A DNA stretch of 64,000 nucleotides from Candidatus Thiosymbion ectosymbiont of Catanema sp. Cochon2018 (GCA_011392765.1 WYCW01000002.1:32917-96916), one strand, 5' to 3'; shown: positions 8,199-17,590, numbered from the stretch's first letter. Program-made: numbers and translations. The notes: generated by a model not told the origin, from the sequence alone.

Positions 8199-10976
8199 AT
8201 GTCAGACCCCCAAGCGCACCAACCCGCCCAGGACCAAGAACGCCTGGCGGATCGCTATGCCCGGTTCGTGATCCGCCGGCGGCGGTTCATCATCTTCGCG
8301 CTCCTCGCGCTCACCCTGGTCCTGTCCTGGTTTGTTATGGACCTCGACATCCGTAACGACCCGGATACCCTGCTGCCGCCCTCCAACCGCTATGTGGCTA
8401 CCAATGCCTATACGGAGCGGAACTTCGGTATGGGCAACCTGATGGTGTTCGCCCTCAAGGTCAAAGAAGGGGATATCTACCAACCCTGGTTCATCAACAA
8501 GCTGCAGGTACTCCACCAGCGGTTGGAGGCCTTGCCCCATTCCCGGCCCGAGAATTTCATCGATCTGGCCGCGAAGAAGATCAAATACATGGGGACCGAC
8601 GGGATCGAGCTAGTCTTCAAGCGCCTGATTCCCTGCGCGGGCATCAGAGAGGACGACCCGGAGCTGGCCAAAACGCAGCTCGCGTTCCTCAAGAAGGGCA
8701 TCGAGTCCAACCCGGTGATGGCGCCGATGCTGGTCTCGATGGTGACGCCGGAGGGGGAAAAGTGTGCCTTCGGCGAATACGAGCAACGGCAATGTGTCGC
8801 CAAGGCCGCCTTCATCATTGCCGATTACAGGGACCAGGTAAAAGAAATTTACCTGCCCTGGGTCAGGAAGGTGCGGGCCATCATGGAGGAATTCGCCGCG
8901 GACGACCGGATCGAGCTGCTGGTGGCGGGCGAGCCCTATTTCCTGGCCTGGATGCTGCTCGACCTGCTGGAACACTGGTGGCTGTTCGTTTTTTCCCTGC
9001 TGATTGTCGTCGCCGTCCTCTGGTACCAGTTCCGCGACTGGCGCGGCGCCCTGTTCCCTCTCCTGGGGGTCGGCGCGACCATTGCGATGACGCTCGGGCT
9101 TATGGGCCTGACCCAGTTCAAGCTCACCACCATGATGGTCCTCACCCCGATGCTCCTGCTCGCCATCGGCATCGGACATTCGGTGCAGGTCATGCGCCGT
9201 TTTATGCAGGAACAGGCCAAATACGGTGATTGCCGGCGCGCGGCCCAGGCGGCCATCGGTCGCACCATGATCCCCGCGACCCTCTCCATCGTCACCGATA
9301 TGGTGGGTTTTGCTACCCTGGCCACGGTGGACATCTCTTTCTACAAGGCTTATGCCTATTTCGGCATGTTCGGCATGCTCACCCTGCTGTTCACCACGAC
9401 CACTCTCATTCCGCTGCTCATGCTGAGCTTTCCGTGCACGCCGGGCAAGATACCCGACGAACACTCCTGGGAGCGCCGGGTAGGCGGATTCCTTTCCGGC
9501 CTGCTGGCCGGTCCCGGCAAATGGCTGCCGATCGGACTGGTGGCGGTGATCCTCGTCATATCCGGCCACTACACGCGGATTACGGAAGGCACGATGGAGA
9601 ACCCGATGCCGGGGGTGGAGAAGGGCATCGATTACTCGCGCGCGGCTTTTAAACGGGAATCCGACACTATCGAGCAGCTGCTCGCGCTCAACCGGATCAT
9701 GCCGGGCGTCATCTCGGTGACCATCCCCATCCGCGGCAAGGAGCCGACCGTACCCGAATGCGTGGACGCCTTTTACCCGGAAGCGGTAGCCGCGCTCGAG
9801 GACCAACAGGAGAGGCAGGCCGCCTGCGCCGCCCAGAAGGAGAAGCTGGGCTGCTGGGACGCGGAGGCCTGCGGGGCCCAGGGCGTCTTCAACCAGGCGG
9901 CCGTCCTGGCCGATATCGAGGCCATGGAAGACTGGATGCGTTCTCACCCCGCGATCGGCTTTACCGGTTCCTATGCCCAGTATGTGCGCCTGGTCAATAT
10001 GCTGTTGGCGGCCGAGCCGGGAGAGCAGCCGCGGATCGAAGATCTGCGCATTCCGACCAGGGCCTATCTGACTTCCATCGACCCGGACGACGACCGGGAC
10101 CCGGATGAGATCGTCCAGCTATTCAACGGCCTGCTCGAGACCATGACCGAGGCCGGCGATATGGACGCCTTCGTCGATCGGGGTTGGAACCAGGGCGTGA
10201 TTATGGGGTTCATCAACACCATGCACCCACGGGAGACCCACGCGGTGACCATGGATATCCAGGACTATATGGAGGAGCACAAAGAGGATCCGGGATTCAG
10301 GCAGGTCCGTTTCGGCCTGCGCTGCAAGGACACCAGCTGCGATACCGGACCCCTGGCGGAAGCAGGGGCGGACTATGTCCGGCCCGGCATCGGCGGTTTT
10401 CTGGGCGCCACCGAGGCGACCCGTGAAGTGGCCATGGACAATTGGCTCTCCGGTCCCCTGCTGACCGCCGCCGCCGTATTCGTGATCGCGGCCCTCATCT
10501 TCCGCTCGGTACTGGTCTCGGGCATCCTGATGGTGATGCTGCTGATTACCCTGTTCGCCCAGTATGGTCTCGGGGGCTATATGACTTCGGTGCAAAACTG
10601 GTCCGGCAACCTGGCTTTTCATGTCCAGGTAGCCTTGTCCATCGCTATGGGTCTGGGAATCGACTACGGCATCTACATGCTCTCTCGCCTGCATGAAGAA
10701 ATGCGGGCGAGCGGCAATGATTGGGCCGCCTCCCTACGCCGGACCCTGGACACCACCGGCTCTGCCGTGCTGATCTCGGTCGTGGTCCTGATCGCCGGCT
10801 TTATTCCGTTGATGAACACCCACCTCGCCAATACCTGGAGCGTGAGCCTGTATATCAGCCTCGCCTTGGTCATCGACGTGATCGCGGCCCTGACCCTGCT
10901 GCCGCTGCTGGTGCGCTGGCTGAGGCCCAGGTATGTGTTCGGTGGAAAGGGGGTTCCTACCGGGACTTCCCCCTAG
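8199..10976 (+). CDS. MMPL/RND-family transporter
   Basis: A 925-residue inner-membrane transporter of the RND superfamily, MMPL branch. It has the duplicated layout: one TM helix near residues 27-50, a large periplasmic domain, a five-helix bundle (about 255-420), then the same again with TM helices near 445-460 and 755-915. The second half ends with the typical MGLGIDYGIYMLSRLHEE and VVVLIAGFIPLMNTHLANTW. The periplasmic loops are rich in cysteine pairs (for example CAAQKEKLGCWDAEAC). Members export lipids, hopanoids or hydrophobic compounds using the proton gradient; the substrate cannot be read here. It is monocistronic, followed by a palindromic terminator-like site shared with a convergent lipoprotein gene. 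Confidence 0.85.
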   Translation: MSDPQAHQPAQDQERLADRYARFVIRRRRFIIFALLALTLVLSWFVMDLDIRNDPDTLLPPSNRYVATNAYTERNFGMGNLMVFALKVKEGDIYQPWFINKLQVLHQRLEALPHSRPENFIDLAAKKIKYMGTDGIELVFKRLIPCAGIREDDPELAKTQLAFLKKGIESNPVMAPMLVSMVTPEGEKCAFGEYEQRQCVAKAAFIIADYRDQVKEIYLPWVRKVRAIMEEFAADDRIELLVAGEPYFLAWMLLDLLEHWWLFVFSLLIVVAVLWYQFRDWRGALFPLLGVGATIAMTLGLMGLTQFKLTTMMVLTPMLLLAIGIGHSVQVMRRFMQEQAKYGDCRRAAQAAIGRTMIPATLSIVTDMVGFATLATVDISFYKAYAYFGMFGMLTLLFTTTTLIPLLMLSFPCTPGKIPDEHSWERRVGGFLSGLLAGPGKWLPIGLVAVILVISGHYTRITEGTMENPMPGVEKGIDYSRAAFKRESDTIEQLLALNRIMPGVISVTIPIRGKEPTVPECVDAFYPEAVAALEDQQERQAACAAQKEKLGCWDAEACGAQGVFNQAAVLADIEAMEDWMRSHPAIGFTGSYAQYVRLVNMLLAAEPGEQPRIEDLRIPTRAYLTSIDPDDDRDPDEIVQLFNGLLETMTEAGDMDAFVDRGWNQGVIMGFINTMHPRETHAVTMDIQDYMEEHKEDPGFRQVRFGLRCKDTSCDTGPLAEAGADYVRPGIGGFLGATEATREVAMDNWLSGPLLTAAAVFVIAALIFRSVLVSGILMVMLLITLFAQYGLGGYMTSVQNWSGNLAFHVQVALSIAMGLGIDYGIYMLSRLHEEMRASGNDWAASLRRTLDTTGSAVLISVVVLIAGFIPLMNTHLANTWSVSLYISLALVIDVIAALTLLPLLVRWLRPRYVFGGKGVPTGTSP

Positions 10977-10995
10977 GCAGGGGAACGCTTACCGG

Positions 10996-11019
10996 AGGGG
11001 CGAAAAATTTTTCGCCCCT
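10996..11019. terminator. Bidirectional terminator-like palindrome
   Basis: A perfect 12+12 palindrome, AGGGGCGAAAAA/TTTTTCGCCCCT, between the stops of two convergent genes. The GC stem with A/T tracts on each side suits a terminator for both directions. Confidence 0.65.
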
Positions 11020-11026
11020 GCTCGTG

Positions 11027-11464
11027 TCATCGCCAGCCGACAACGTCGTAGCCACGTTCTTTCAGACAGCGGCTCACAAAGCCCTTGAATGTCTGCGAGG
11101 GCTTACCGACGCGTAAGGCACCCCTGACCAAGCCGGCGGCACCGCCGGCTGCGGCCCCCGCGAGCGCCCGGTTACCGGCATCTTCCTTGTTTCGGACCAG
11201 CCCCCAGGCACCCGCACTCGCACCCCCGATCGCTCCACCTACCGCCGTATCGCGTGCGACCTCCGCACCCCCATACACGGGCGTCCCGAAGTCCTCGGCC
11301 GAACGTATGCAACGGTCCACATCCTCGCGGACCCGGGCCTCACCCACCGCGTGGAAGTGTGCATTCGGATAGAGCACCGGCCGTCGCGCCCCGCACCCGA
11401 CCGACAAGAGGAGACTCAGCGTCAGTATGGGCACACCCCACAGTTTGTAGTAGCTTGTCATCAT
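11027..11464 (-). CDS. Glycine-zipper lipoprotein
   Basis: A 145-residue predicted lipoprotein. The signal peptide ends in a lipobox LLSVGC (cysteine near residue 24), so the mature protein would be attached to the outer membrane. The central region GGAIGGASAGAWGLV ... AGAAAGGAAGLVRGAL is a glycine-zipper segment of the kind that inserts in or lines membranes. Two cysteines lie in the mature part (DRCIRSAED and SRCLKERGY). Similar small lipoproteins occur in many gammaproteobacteria without known function. It is convergent with the MMPL transporter and separate from the antiporter upstream. Confidence 0.75.
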   Translation of the reverse strand: MMTSYYKLWGVPILTLSLLLSVGCGARRPVLYPNAHFHAVGEARVREDVDRCIRSAEDFGTPVYGGAEVARDTAVGGAIGGASAGAWGLVRNKEDAGNRALAGAAAGGAAGLVRGALRVGKPSQTFKGFVSRCLKERGYDVVGWR

Positions 11465-11502
11465 CAGGATATATTAGATTTTGCAGACCAAGTGCTTTGG
11501 TG

Positions 11503-11600
11503 GAACGGAATCGGAATTTCGATTGCGATCCCGATTTGGGCTTTTACGACACCCCCTGCGGGGATGAAGCGGGTGGGACACCCCTTGCGGATACCCTCTC
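11503..11600. repeat. ATCGGAATTTCGAT hexamer run with GTGTCGTAAAAG-type end
   Basis: A short palindromic ATCGG/CCGAT stretch (11508-11540) followed by GCTTTTACGACACCCCCTGCGGGG, which matches the end of the elements at 4018 and 12926. Non-coding filler between the lipoprotein and the antiporter. Confidence 0.5.
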
Positions 11601-11616
11601 TTTGCGTTCCCCCGCC

Positions 11617-12621
11617 CTACCCTTCCCGGTAACTATAGAGCATGTAGGTATTGATCAGATAGACCGTAAACAGAAAAATGCTCACCCAGCTCACGGTCTT
11701 GAAGACGCGGGTGCGCGGCCGATAGAGCAGTCCGACAACGGCTACGCCGGTCATCATGATGGCGGAGAAGGCGGACATGGCATGGGTCGTCGATACCGCA
11801 TCGAACAAGGGCCCGGGCAGATAGAAAATATCGTCGATCGCCAGGATCCCGACGTTGAAGAGATTACTGCCGAACAGGTTCCCGATCGCCATGTCGACGG
11901 CGCCCAAGCGCAGGGCGGCTACGGTCACGACCATCTCCGGCAAGGAGGTCACGAAGGCGACGAACAGGGTGCCGACAAAGCCCTGATGCCAGCCCATTTC
12001 GACGGCCAGCGCCTTAGCGACGAAGGGCAGCCAAACACCCGCGATCAGGACGACCACAGCAGCCGCGATATACCTCACCACCGCGGTGCGCAAGCTGAGC
12101 CCCGGGTAGGCATCGGCCGCGGGCTCGGTCAAGTCCTCGACCAGCCCGGACTCGTACAGAAAGACCGCGCGCATCGCTACCGTGTACAAGATCATGATCG
12201 CCGGACTGTAGAGACCCAGGTGCCACAGAGAAATCCCACCCCCCTGCACCGCCGGCAGCAGACTGAACCCCGCAAGCCCGATGAGCATGATCCCGAATCC
12301 GGCCGCGAGGATGTGGTCCTGGCCGGCCCGGCAATAGAGGGTCTCATCGCGGCTCATAGAATCGAGTACGGCGATGAGCACCAGGTTGAAAACGCAACTG
12401 CCCAGCACGTCGCCGACGGCGATGTCCGGGGCGTCGGCCATCGTCACCGAGCTGATCCCGGTCACCAGCTCGGGCAGGGAGGTGACGCTGGCAAGCATGA
12501 TGACCCCGATCCAGGTACCGCCGAGCCCCGTCTTATCGGCAATGGCATCACCGTAACGCGACAGCTTGACCCCCGCGAAGCCGATTGCTGCCACGCACAC
12601 CAGAAATTGCACCCAGACCAT
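11617..12621 (-). CDS. Calcium/sodium antiporter (CaCA family)
   Basis: A 334-residue integral membrane protein of the Ca2+/cation antiporter superfamily, YrbG-like. The two inverted alpha repeats are clear: GTWIGVIMLASVTSLPELVTG with GDVLGSCVFNLVLI near the start, and GTLFVAFVTSLPEMVVTVA with GNLFGSNLFNVGILAI in the second half. The acidic residue of each SLPE motif is present. About ten hydrophobic helices fit the family topology. It is expected to exchange cytoplasmic Ca2+ for Na+ or H+. It stands alone on the minus strand, with repeat DNA on both sides. Confidence 0.88.
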   Translation of the reverse strand: MVWVQFLVCVAAIGFAGVKLSRYGDAIADKTGLGGTWIGVIMLASVTSLPELVTGISSVTMADAPDIAVGDVLGSCVFNLVLIAVLDSMSRDETLYCRAGQDHILAAGFGIMLIGLAGFSLLPAVQGGGISLWHLGLYSPAIMILYTVAMRAVFLYESGLVEDLTEPAADAYPGLSLRTAVVRYIAAAVVVLIAGVWLPFVAKALAVEMGWHQGFVGTLFVAFVTSLPEMVVTVAALRLGAVDMAIGNLFGSNLFNVGILAIDDIFYLPGPLFDAVSTTHAMSAFSAIMMTGVAVVGLLYRPRTRVFKTVSWVSIFLFTVYLINTYMLYSYREG

Positions 12622-13045
12622 CGGTCAGAACTCCAGGTTGGAAGGCCGCATCGAGATGATGAGTCCTCATGCCGAGACACCGGAAACGCCAACATGCCCC
12701 TTTACATGCCGGTGGTCAATATAAGAGCTACCAGCTACCAGTCGCCGGCGACCATGTTCCTCTCGCTCGTGGGGATGAACCGGGGGCAGAGATTTTCGAG
12801 CCGCAAAGGCGCGAAGGGGGTAAAGATTCCAATGGGCCAGCTTCGTAAGATAGCAAAGGAGCGCAGCGAGGTGCCTGTTTTTATGCGGACAAAACGCCCG
12901 CACTCTACAAAGCCCTCCGTACCCTGGGGAGGGTGTCGTAAAAGCCCATCCGTGGGGCGTAGCGCAGGCGTCCTCGCCTGCATCGAAAAATGCAGGCGAG
13001 GACGCCTGCGCTACTTTTGCGACACTCTCCTGGAGGGATAAAGGC
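12622..13045. other. Intergenic region with large palindromic element
   Basis: No gene seen. The right-hand part is an element with GGGAGGGTGTCGTAAAAG (from about 12927) and CTTTTGCGACACTCTCC (to about 13032) ends. These enclose a perfect inverted repeat at 12959-13014. Confidence 0.6.
12959..13014. repeat. Perfect 25-bp inverted repeat with 6-base loop
   Basis: The left arm 12959-12983 (GTAGCGCAGGCGTCCTCGCC then TGCAT) and right arm 12990-13014 are exact complements around the loop CGAAAA. It is enclosed by GTGTCGTAAAAG-type ends, so it is probably the core of a small hairpin transposable element rather than a terminator. It lies 31 bp before cobQ. Confidence 0.75.
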
Positions 13046-14515
13046 ATGACCGCCCACACGCTCATGGTACAGGGTACAGCCTCGAACGCGGGCAAAAGCC
13101 TGCTGGTGACGGCCCTGTGCCGCTGGCTGGTCCGGCAGGGGGTACGGGTTGCGCCCTTCAAACCCCAGAACATGGCGCTGAACAGTGCCGTGACCGCGGA
13201 CGGAGGCGAGATCGGGCGGGCCCAGGCATTGCAGGCAGTGGCCTGCCGGCTGGAGCCGCAGATCGATATGAATCCGGTGCTGCTCAAGCCCAATACCGAT
13301 ATCGGTGCGCAGGTCATCATTCAAGGTCGTGCGGTGTGCAATATGGATGCACGCCGTTACCACGCCTACAAACGCGTCGCCCGTACCGCGGTGTTCGAGG
13401 CTTACCGGCGCCTGGCCTCGGATTTCGAGGCCGTGATCGTCGAGGGCGCGGGGTCGCCGGCGGAGATCAATCTGCGCCACGGCGATATCGCCAACATGGG
13501 ATTTGCCGAGCGTGTCGATTGTCCGGTCATTCTCATCGCCGACATCGATCTCGGGGGGGTGTTCGCCCACCTCTACGGCACGCTGGCCCTGTTGTCGGAA
13601 AGCGAACGAGCCCGCATTCCGGGTTTCGTCATCAACCGGTTTCGCGGCGACCTTAAGCTTCTGCAGCCGGGGCTGGACTGGCTGGAGGAAACCACCGGCC
13701 GGCGGGTTCTGGGGGTGCTGCCCTATCTGCACGGGCTGCATCTGGACGCGGAGGATTCCCTGGCACACCGACAGGGACCCGCGGTCGACAGCGAGCACAT
13801 TCGCGTGGTCGTTCCCGTACTTCCGCGTATCAGCAATCACACCGATCTCGATCCCCTGATCCTCCATCCACAGGTAGATCTGCGTTTCATCGGCCACAAC
13901 GAGGTCATCCCGCCCGCCGATCTGATCGTTCTGCCAGGCTCCAAGAATGTGCGCTCCGACCTCGCCTGGCTACGGGAACAGGGTTGGGACGCTGCGGTGC
14001 AGCGGCATGTGCGCTATGGCGGCAAGCTCATCGGCATCTGCGGCGGGTTCCAAATGCTCGGCATGCAGGTGCATGATCCCCTCGGTCTGGAAGGCGATCC
14101 GGGCAGTACCCCGGGGTTGAGGTTCCTCGACATGGAGACCAGTCTGGAGCCGGAGAAACAACTGCGCAACGTCCGCGGCAGGCTGGCCGTCGGCGATGCC
14201 GAAGTAAGCGGCTACGAGATCCACGCCGGGGTAACCCGAGGACCGGCACTCACCCGCCCGGCGATCTTCCTGGATTCCCATCGGGACGGCGCCCTGAGCG
14301 GCGATGGTCAAATACTCGGCACTTACGTGCACGGCTTGTTCGAGCTCGACACCGCCTGCGCGGCACTGCTGCACTGGGCGGGACTGCGGAGGCCACGGCA
14401 AACGGACTTTCGGGCCTCACGGGAGGCGGCCATCGACCGGCTTGCCGACGCAGTTCAGGAGCACTTGGACACCGAATGGTTCTTGCGTTTACTAGATCCA
14501 AAGGCAATACCTTGA
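13046..14515 (+). CDS. cobQ: Cobyric acid synthase
   Basis: A 489-residue glutamine-dependent amidotransferase that adds four amide groups to adenosylcobyrinic acid a,c-diamide in B12 biosynthesis. The N-terminal dethiobiotin-synthetase-like ATP domain begins [20 protein letters not shown] (P-loop variant) and includes [26 protein letters not shown] and [20 protein letters not shown]. The C-terminal glutaminase-like domain has [14 protein letters not shown], the nucleophile motif [10 protein letters not shown] (cysteine around residue 333) and GYEIHAGVT. Length and motifs are those of CobQ/CbiP. No other B12 gene is in the window and no cobalamin riboswitch was recognised upstream, where an inverted-repeat element abuts the gene. 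Confidence 0.93.
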   Translation: MTAHTLMVQGTASNAGKSLLVTALCRWLVRQGVRVAPFKPQNMALNSAVTADGGEIGRAQALQAVACRLEPQIDMNPVLLKPNTDIGAQVIIQGRAVCNMDARRYHAYKRVARTAVFEAYRRLASDFEAVIVEGAGSPAEINLRHGDIANMGFAERVDCPVILIADIDLGGVFAHLYGTLALLSESERARIPGFVINRFRGDLKLLQPGLDWLEETTGRRVLGVLPYLHGLHLDAEDSLAHRQGPAVDSEHIRVVVPVLPRISNHTDLDPLILHPQVDLRFIGHNEVIPPADLIVLPGSKNVRSDLAWLREQGWDAAVQRHVRYGGKLIGICGGFQMLGMQVHDPLGLEGDPGSTPGLRFLDMETSLEPEKQLRNVRGRLAVGDAEVSGYEIHAGVTRGPALTRPAIFLDSHRDGALSGDGQILGTYVHGLFELDTACAALLHWAGLRRPRQTDFRASREAAIDRLADAVQEHLDTEWFLRLLDPKAIP

Positions 14516-14680
14516 GTAGTGACCGAACTGATCGCATCTCGGCGTTTCGGCAAGGGCCGGGGAAACCCGACAAAAATTGCGCACGGGCATTGAACTCCCG
14601 GCGATTACCACTATCTAACCTAATGCAGGCGCTCGCAGGAGGTCTGCAGATAACGCGGTTCGTAAGAACGCATTTCGACC

Positions 14681-14703
14681 ATATTGCTCATTTGGAGGAT
14701 ATG
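14681..14703 (+). promoter_or_regulatory. ROSE-like RNA thermometer hairpin at hsp20 start
   Basis: The leader just before the Hsp20 start codon can fold as ATATT(G)CTC - ATTTG loop - GAGGATAT. The stem covers the Shine-Dalgarno GGAGG and the AT of the start codon. It carries the hallmark of ROSE elements, a TTGCT strand opposite the ribosome-binding site with one bulged G. ROSE thermometers control Hsp20-family genes in many proteobacteria by melting on heat shock. The pairing is visible in the sequence; function is inferred from family knowledge. Confidence 0.7.
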
Positions 14704-15171
14704 TCCGTGACTACTATCGACTTCACCCCGCTGTTCCGCTCCGCAATCGGTTTCGACCGTCTGGCCTCTGCCCTGGAGTCGGCCTATCGGTCCGAAAGCG
14801 GCGGTTATCCACCCTATAACATCGAGGACACCGGTAACGACAGGTACCGCATTTCCATGGCAGTGGGCGGCTTCGCCGAGAAGGAGCTCGAGGTCCAGGT
14901 CAAGGAGAACGTGCTGAGGGTTTCCGGTGCTCACAAGGATGAAACGAAGGAGAAGGAGCGCCGCTTCCTGTATCGCGGTATCGCCACCCGCAACTTCGAG
15001 CGCCAGTTTCATCTGGCCGACTATGTGAAGGTGGTGGACGCGCGGCTCGAAGACGGCTTGCTGCACATCGATTTGGCGCGTGAGATCCCCGAGGCCATGA
15101 AGCCCCGCAAGATCGAGATCCGCACCACCGGCGGCAGCCTGCTCGAGGGCAGGGTCGATAAGGCGGCGTAA
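14701..15171 (+). CDS. Hsp20/IbpA-family small heat-shock protein
   Basis: A 156-residue alpha-crystallin-type holdase that binds unfolding proteins in the cytoplasm. The start MSVTTIDFTPLFRSAIGFD is the IbpA-type N terminus. The crystallin domain runs from about PPYNIEDTGNDRYRISMAVG through FAEKELEVQVKENVLRVSG to the typical FERQFHLADYVKVVDARLED and GLLHIDLAREIPE. I chose ATG 14701 because it has a strong SD (GGAGG, 14694-14698) and because upstream in-frame sequence is not family-like. The SD is masked by a ROSE-like hairpin, which implies temperature control of translation. A strong intrinsic terminator follows 23 bp after the stop. Confidence 0.93.
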   Translation: MSVTTIDFTPLFRSAIGFDRLASALESAYRSESGGYPPYNIEDTGNDRYRISMAVGGFAEKELEVQVKENVLRVSGAHKDETKEKERRFLYRGIATRNFERQFHLADYVKVVDARLEDGLLHIDLAREIPEAMKPRKIEIRTTGGSLLEGRVDKAA

Positions 15172-15193
15172 CACCGCGCCATAAGGCGGAACG

Positions 15194-15219
15194 AAGGCCG
15201 GGCCCAAGCCCGGCCTTTT
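15194..15219 (+). terminator. Intrinsic terminator of hsp20
   Basis: AAGGCCGGGC-CCAA-GCCCGGCCTTTT: a GC-rich stem of about ten pairs followed by T4, 23 bp after the hsp20 stop. Confidence 0.85.
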
Positions 15220-15419
15220 GCATTTCATGCCCTTGATACGCGGGGCTCCGAGCCTGGCCGGGCGATGCTCGAGGTGATCGGCGGCACAGACCCGATCGAA
15301 GGCAAGCACCGCTCGGCGGTTCTCGCCGGTGGTGCAGACAATTCGCGAATTTACCACTACCTCTAGCGAGGTTTCACCTCAGACCGACGAGGCATGAGTC
15401 TTCTGTCAAGGAGGTAAAG

Positions 15420-15507
15420 ATTTTTTATCCACAGATTACGCAGATTTCCGCAGATTATTTCATTCTTAATCTGCGAGAATCTGCGTAATCTGTGGACAAA
15501 AAAGAGA
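15420..15507. repeat. Long hairpin repeat
   Basis: TTTTTTATCCACAGATTACG and onward is mirrored by CGTAATCTGTGGACAAAAAA at the other end, with inner CAGATTA/TAATCTG arms. It resembles the extragenic hairpin repeats (WATCTGCG type) seen in several gammaproteobacteria. It is unlikely to code. Confidence 0.65.
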
Positions 15508-15587
15508 TCGAAACGCTCAGCAAACCGCATCATTGAGTGCACGCAAAATTTGACTCATTTGTAAAGCTACGGGTCCCTCAAGGAATC

Positions 15588-15801
15588 CTAGCGAGGCTTC
15601 GCCTCAGACCGACGAGGCATGAAGACCCCGAAAGCCCCTTTCCCGTAAGGCCCCATCTCCTATGCCCAACCAATCGTTGGAGAGCTTGGGTAGATCGAAA
15701 TCGGGATCGGGATCGCAATCGGAATTTCGATCCCGATCCCGACTTGTGCACTGCATAAACTTGACTCATTTGTAAAGATGCGGGTCCCTCAAGGATCCTA
15801 G
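15588..15801 (+). repeat. Composite CTAG-bounded repeat with ATCGGG core, copy 1
   Basis: A 214-bp unit from CTAGCGAGGCTTCGCCTCAG to CAAGGATCCTAG, with a palindromic run of ATCGGG/CCCGAT hexamers in the middle. An inverted copy of 244 bp lies at 38821-39064. The two differ by 30 bp, consistent with a changing hexamer number. A diverged part lies inside 4018-4224. Confidence 0.75.
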
Positions 15802-15842
15802 TTACACGGCATCATCAGGGACGGCCTGGTGCCAGCCCGTAG
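15797..15842 (-). repeat. Duplicated 3' end of gatA
   Basis: This 46-bp stretch matches 15961-16006, the real gatA end, with a single mismatch (15836 against 16000). It ends at the shared CCGTAG where the truncated MITE begins. It is a non-functional scar. Confidence 0.85.
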
Positions 15843-15962
15843 GCTGGGTTACGGCCAGGGACGGCCAAACCCAGCACAGGGTATTGCGGATCGGAAAAGC
15901 TGGGTTTCGTTCCTCAACCCAGCCTACAACCCTTAGATGATTTATTAATTGAGAACGCCCCC
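15836..15962. repeat. GGGGGCGTTCTCAATT MITE, truncated copy
   Basis: Matches the right two thirds of the full element at 36601-36774: GTAGGCTGGGTTACGGCC..., GGTATTGCGGATCGGAAAAG, then TTAATTGAGAACGCCCCC. The first about 40 bp of the full element are missing and replaced by a copy of the gatA end. The right end is followed by TA and then directly by gatA. Confidence 0.8.
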
Positions 15963-15965
15963 TAG

Positions 15966-17420
15966 TTACACGGCATCATCAGGGACGGCCTGGTGCCAGT
16001 CCGTAGTCCGCTGCCACTGGTGGGCGATGGCCAACAGGCGTACTTCATCCCAGTAGCCCCCGATAAGTTGCAGGCCCACGGGGAGACCCGCGCTGAATCC
16101 GGCGGGGATGGACATGCCGGGGAGGCCGGCGAGGTTGAGGGAGAGGGTGTAGATGTCGTCCAGGTACATCCGGACCGGGTCGTCGGTCTTGTCGCCCAGG
16201 GGGAAGGCGGGGGTCGGGGCCACCGGCCCCATGATGACATCGACTTTCCCGAACGCCCGGCGGAAGTCGTCGGCGATCAGACGGCGGATTTTCTGCGCCT
16301 TCAGGTAATAGGCGTCATAGTAGCCGGCGGAGAGGGCATAGGTGCCGATCATGATGCGCCGTTTGACCTCGGCACCGAAGCCCTCTGCCCGCGAACGCCG
16401 GTAGAGATCCATCAGGTCGGCGGGGTCCCGGCAGCGGTGCCCGAAGCGTACCCCATCGTAGCGGGCCAGGTTGGAGGATGCTTCGGACATAGCCACCACA
16501 TAATAGCCGGCGATGCTCAGGGGACTGTGGGGGAGTCGGATCTGTTCGACCTGCGCGCCCAAGGCCTCGAATCGGGTCAAGGCGGACGTGACGACGGCTT
16601 CGACCCCCGGGTCCAGGCCTTCCCCGAGCCATTCTTCCGGGACCCCGATGCGTAATCCGGTAATGTCCGCATCCAGGCCGGCCCGATAGTCCGGCACGGG
16701 CCGCTCGACGCTGGTGGAATCCCTGGGATCGAAGCCGGCTATCGCCTGCAGGATCAGGGCACAGTCCTCCGCGGTGCGGGCGAGGACGCCGCCTTGGTCG
16801 AGGGAGGAGCCGTAGGCGATCATGCCGTAGCGTGACACCCGCCCATAGGTGGGTTTGATGCCGGTAACCCCGCAGAACGAGGCCGGTTGCCGGATGGAGC
16901 CTCCGGTATCGGTGCCGGTAGCCGCCGCGCACAGGCGAGTAGCCACCGCCGCCGCCGAGCCGCCGGAGGACCCTCCGGGGACCCGTTGCCGGTCCCAGGG
17001 ATTCTTCACCGGTCCGTAGAAACTGGTCTCGTTGGAAGAGCCCATGGCGAACTCGTCCATATTGGTCTTGCCGAGCACCACCGCGCCGGCCTGCTCCAGC
17101 CGCTCCACCACCGTGGCGTCGTAGGGCGCGATGAAGCCGTCCAGCATGCGCGAGCCGCAGCTGGTCTTGACCCCCTTGGTGCAGAAGATGTCCTTGTGGG
17201 CGATGGGAACACCGGTGAGTGGACCGCCTTCACCCCGGCTCAGCTGCGCATCCGCACGCCCGGCGGCCGCCAGGGCGCCCTCGGCGTCGACGCTGATGTA
17301 GCTGTTGAGGTGCGGATCCAGGCGCTCTATCCGGGCCAGATAGCGGCGGGTGAGGTCGGTGCTCGTAAAATCGCCGCGGCGCAGGCAGGCCGCCAACTCG
17401 GCGATGGTTTCGTGGTGCAT
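15966..17420 (-). CDS. gatA: Asp/Glu-tRNA amidotransferase subunit A
   Basis: A 484-residue amidase-signature enzyme, the glutaminase/amidase subunit of GatCAB that turns Glu-tRNA(Gln) or Asp-tRNA(Asn) into the amidated form. The Ser-cis-Ser-Lys triad region is visible: [14 protein letters not shown] (Lys), then [14 protein letters not shown] and [16 protein letters not shown] (Ser residues). [16 protein letters not shown] and [14 protein letters not shown] are GatA-specific. I chose the ATG at 17420 ([13 protein letters not shown]); the frame extends further upstream but not in family-like sequence. It follows accC with a 170-bp gap. gatC and gatB are not in the window. The last 40 bp are duplicated beyond the gene around a MITE. 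Confidence 0.92.
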   Translation of the reverse strand: MHHETIAELAACLRRGDFTSTDLTRRYLARIERLDPHLNSYISVDAEGALAAAGRADAQLSRGEGGPLTGVPIAHKDIFCTKGVKTSCGSRMLDGFIAPYDATVVERLEQAGAVVLGKTNMDEFAMGSSNETSFYGPVKNPWDRQRVPGGSSGGSAAAVATRLCAAATGTDTGGSIRQPASFCGVTGIKPTYGRVSRYGMIAYGSSLDQGGVLARTAEDCALILQAIAGFDPRDSTSVERPVPDYRAGLDADITGLRIGVPEEWLGEGLDPGVEAVVTSALTRFEALGAQVEQIRLPHSPLSIAGYYVVAMSEASSNLARYDGVRFGHRCRDPADLMDLYRRSRAEGFGAEVKRRIMIGTYALSAGYYDAYYLKAQKIRRLIADDFRRAFGKVDVIMGPVAPTPAFPLGDKTDDPVRMYLDDIYTLSLNLAGLPGMSIPAGFSAGLPVGLQLIGGYWDEVRLLAIAHQWQRTTDWHQAVPDDAV

Positions 17421-17590
17421 GGGATAAAGGTCCTGGTCCGGATTACAAATCTTCGCGATATCCTGTGCCCCATATTTGGAGCAAATCTCGGCATTGGTTA
17501 CTCGTATTCTACCCCTGTCTTCAGCCCTGGCCGCACCCCCTGAGCCTGAAGTTGCAATCGCCTCTCCTCCGCCCAGCGTGTCCCTCACCC

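Larger units (their letters stand above)
15172..15965. other. Repeat-dense intergenic region
   Basis: About 800 bp without a credible gene. In order it holds the hsp20 terminator, an unrecognised stretch (15222-15400), a long hairpin repeat (15420-15507), the composite ATCGGG element (15588-15801), a duplicate of the gatA 3' end (15797-15842) and a truncated MITE (15836-15962). Confidence 0.7.

Noticed and set aside
8610-9947. Minus-strand open frame of 445 codons
   Set aside because: Exactly antisense to the MMPL transporter, with low-complexity Gln/Gly/His-rich text. A shadow.
11254-13041. Long plus-strand open frame of 595 codons
   Set aside because: It lies opposite the lipoprotein and antiporter genes, has no family-like motif and an odd His/Asp/Gln-rich composition. 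It is a reading-frame shadow of GC-rich genes.
15222-15400. Possible remnant gene downstream of hsp20
   Set aside because: Short frames on both strands with no recognisable similarity; not enough to call a pseudogene.
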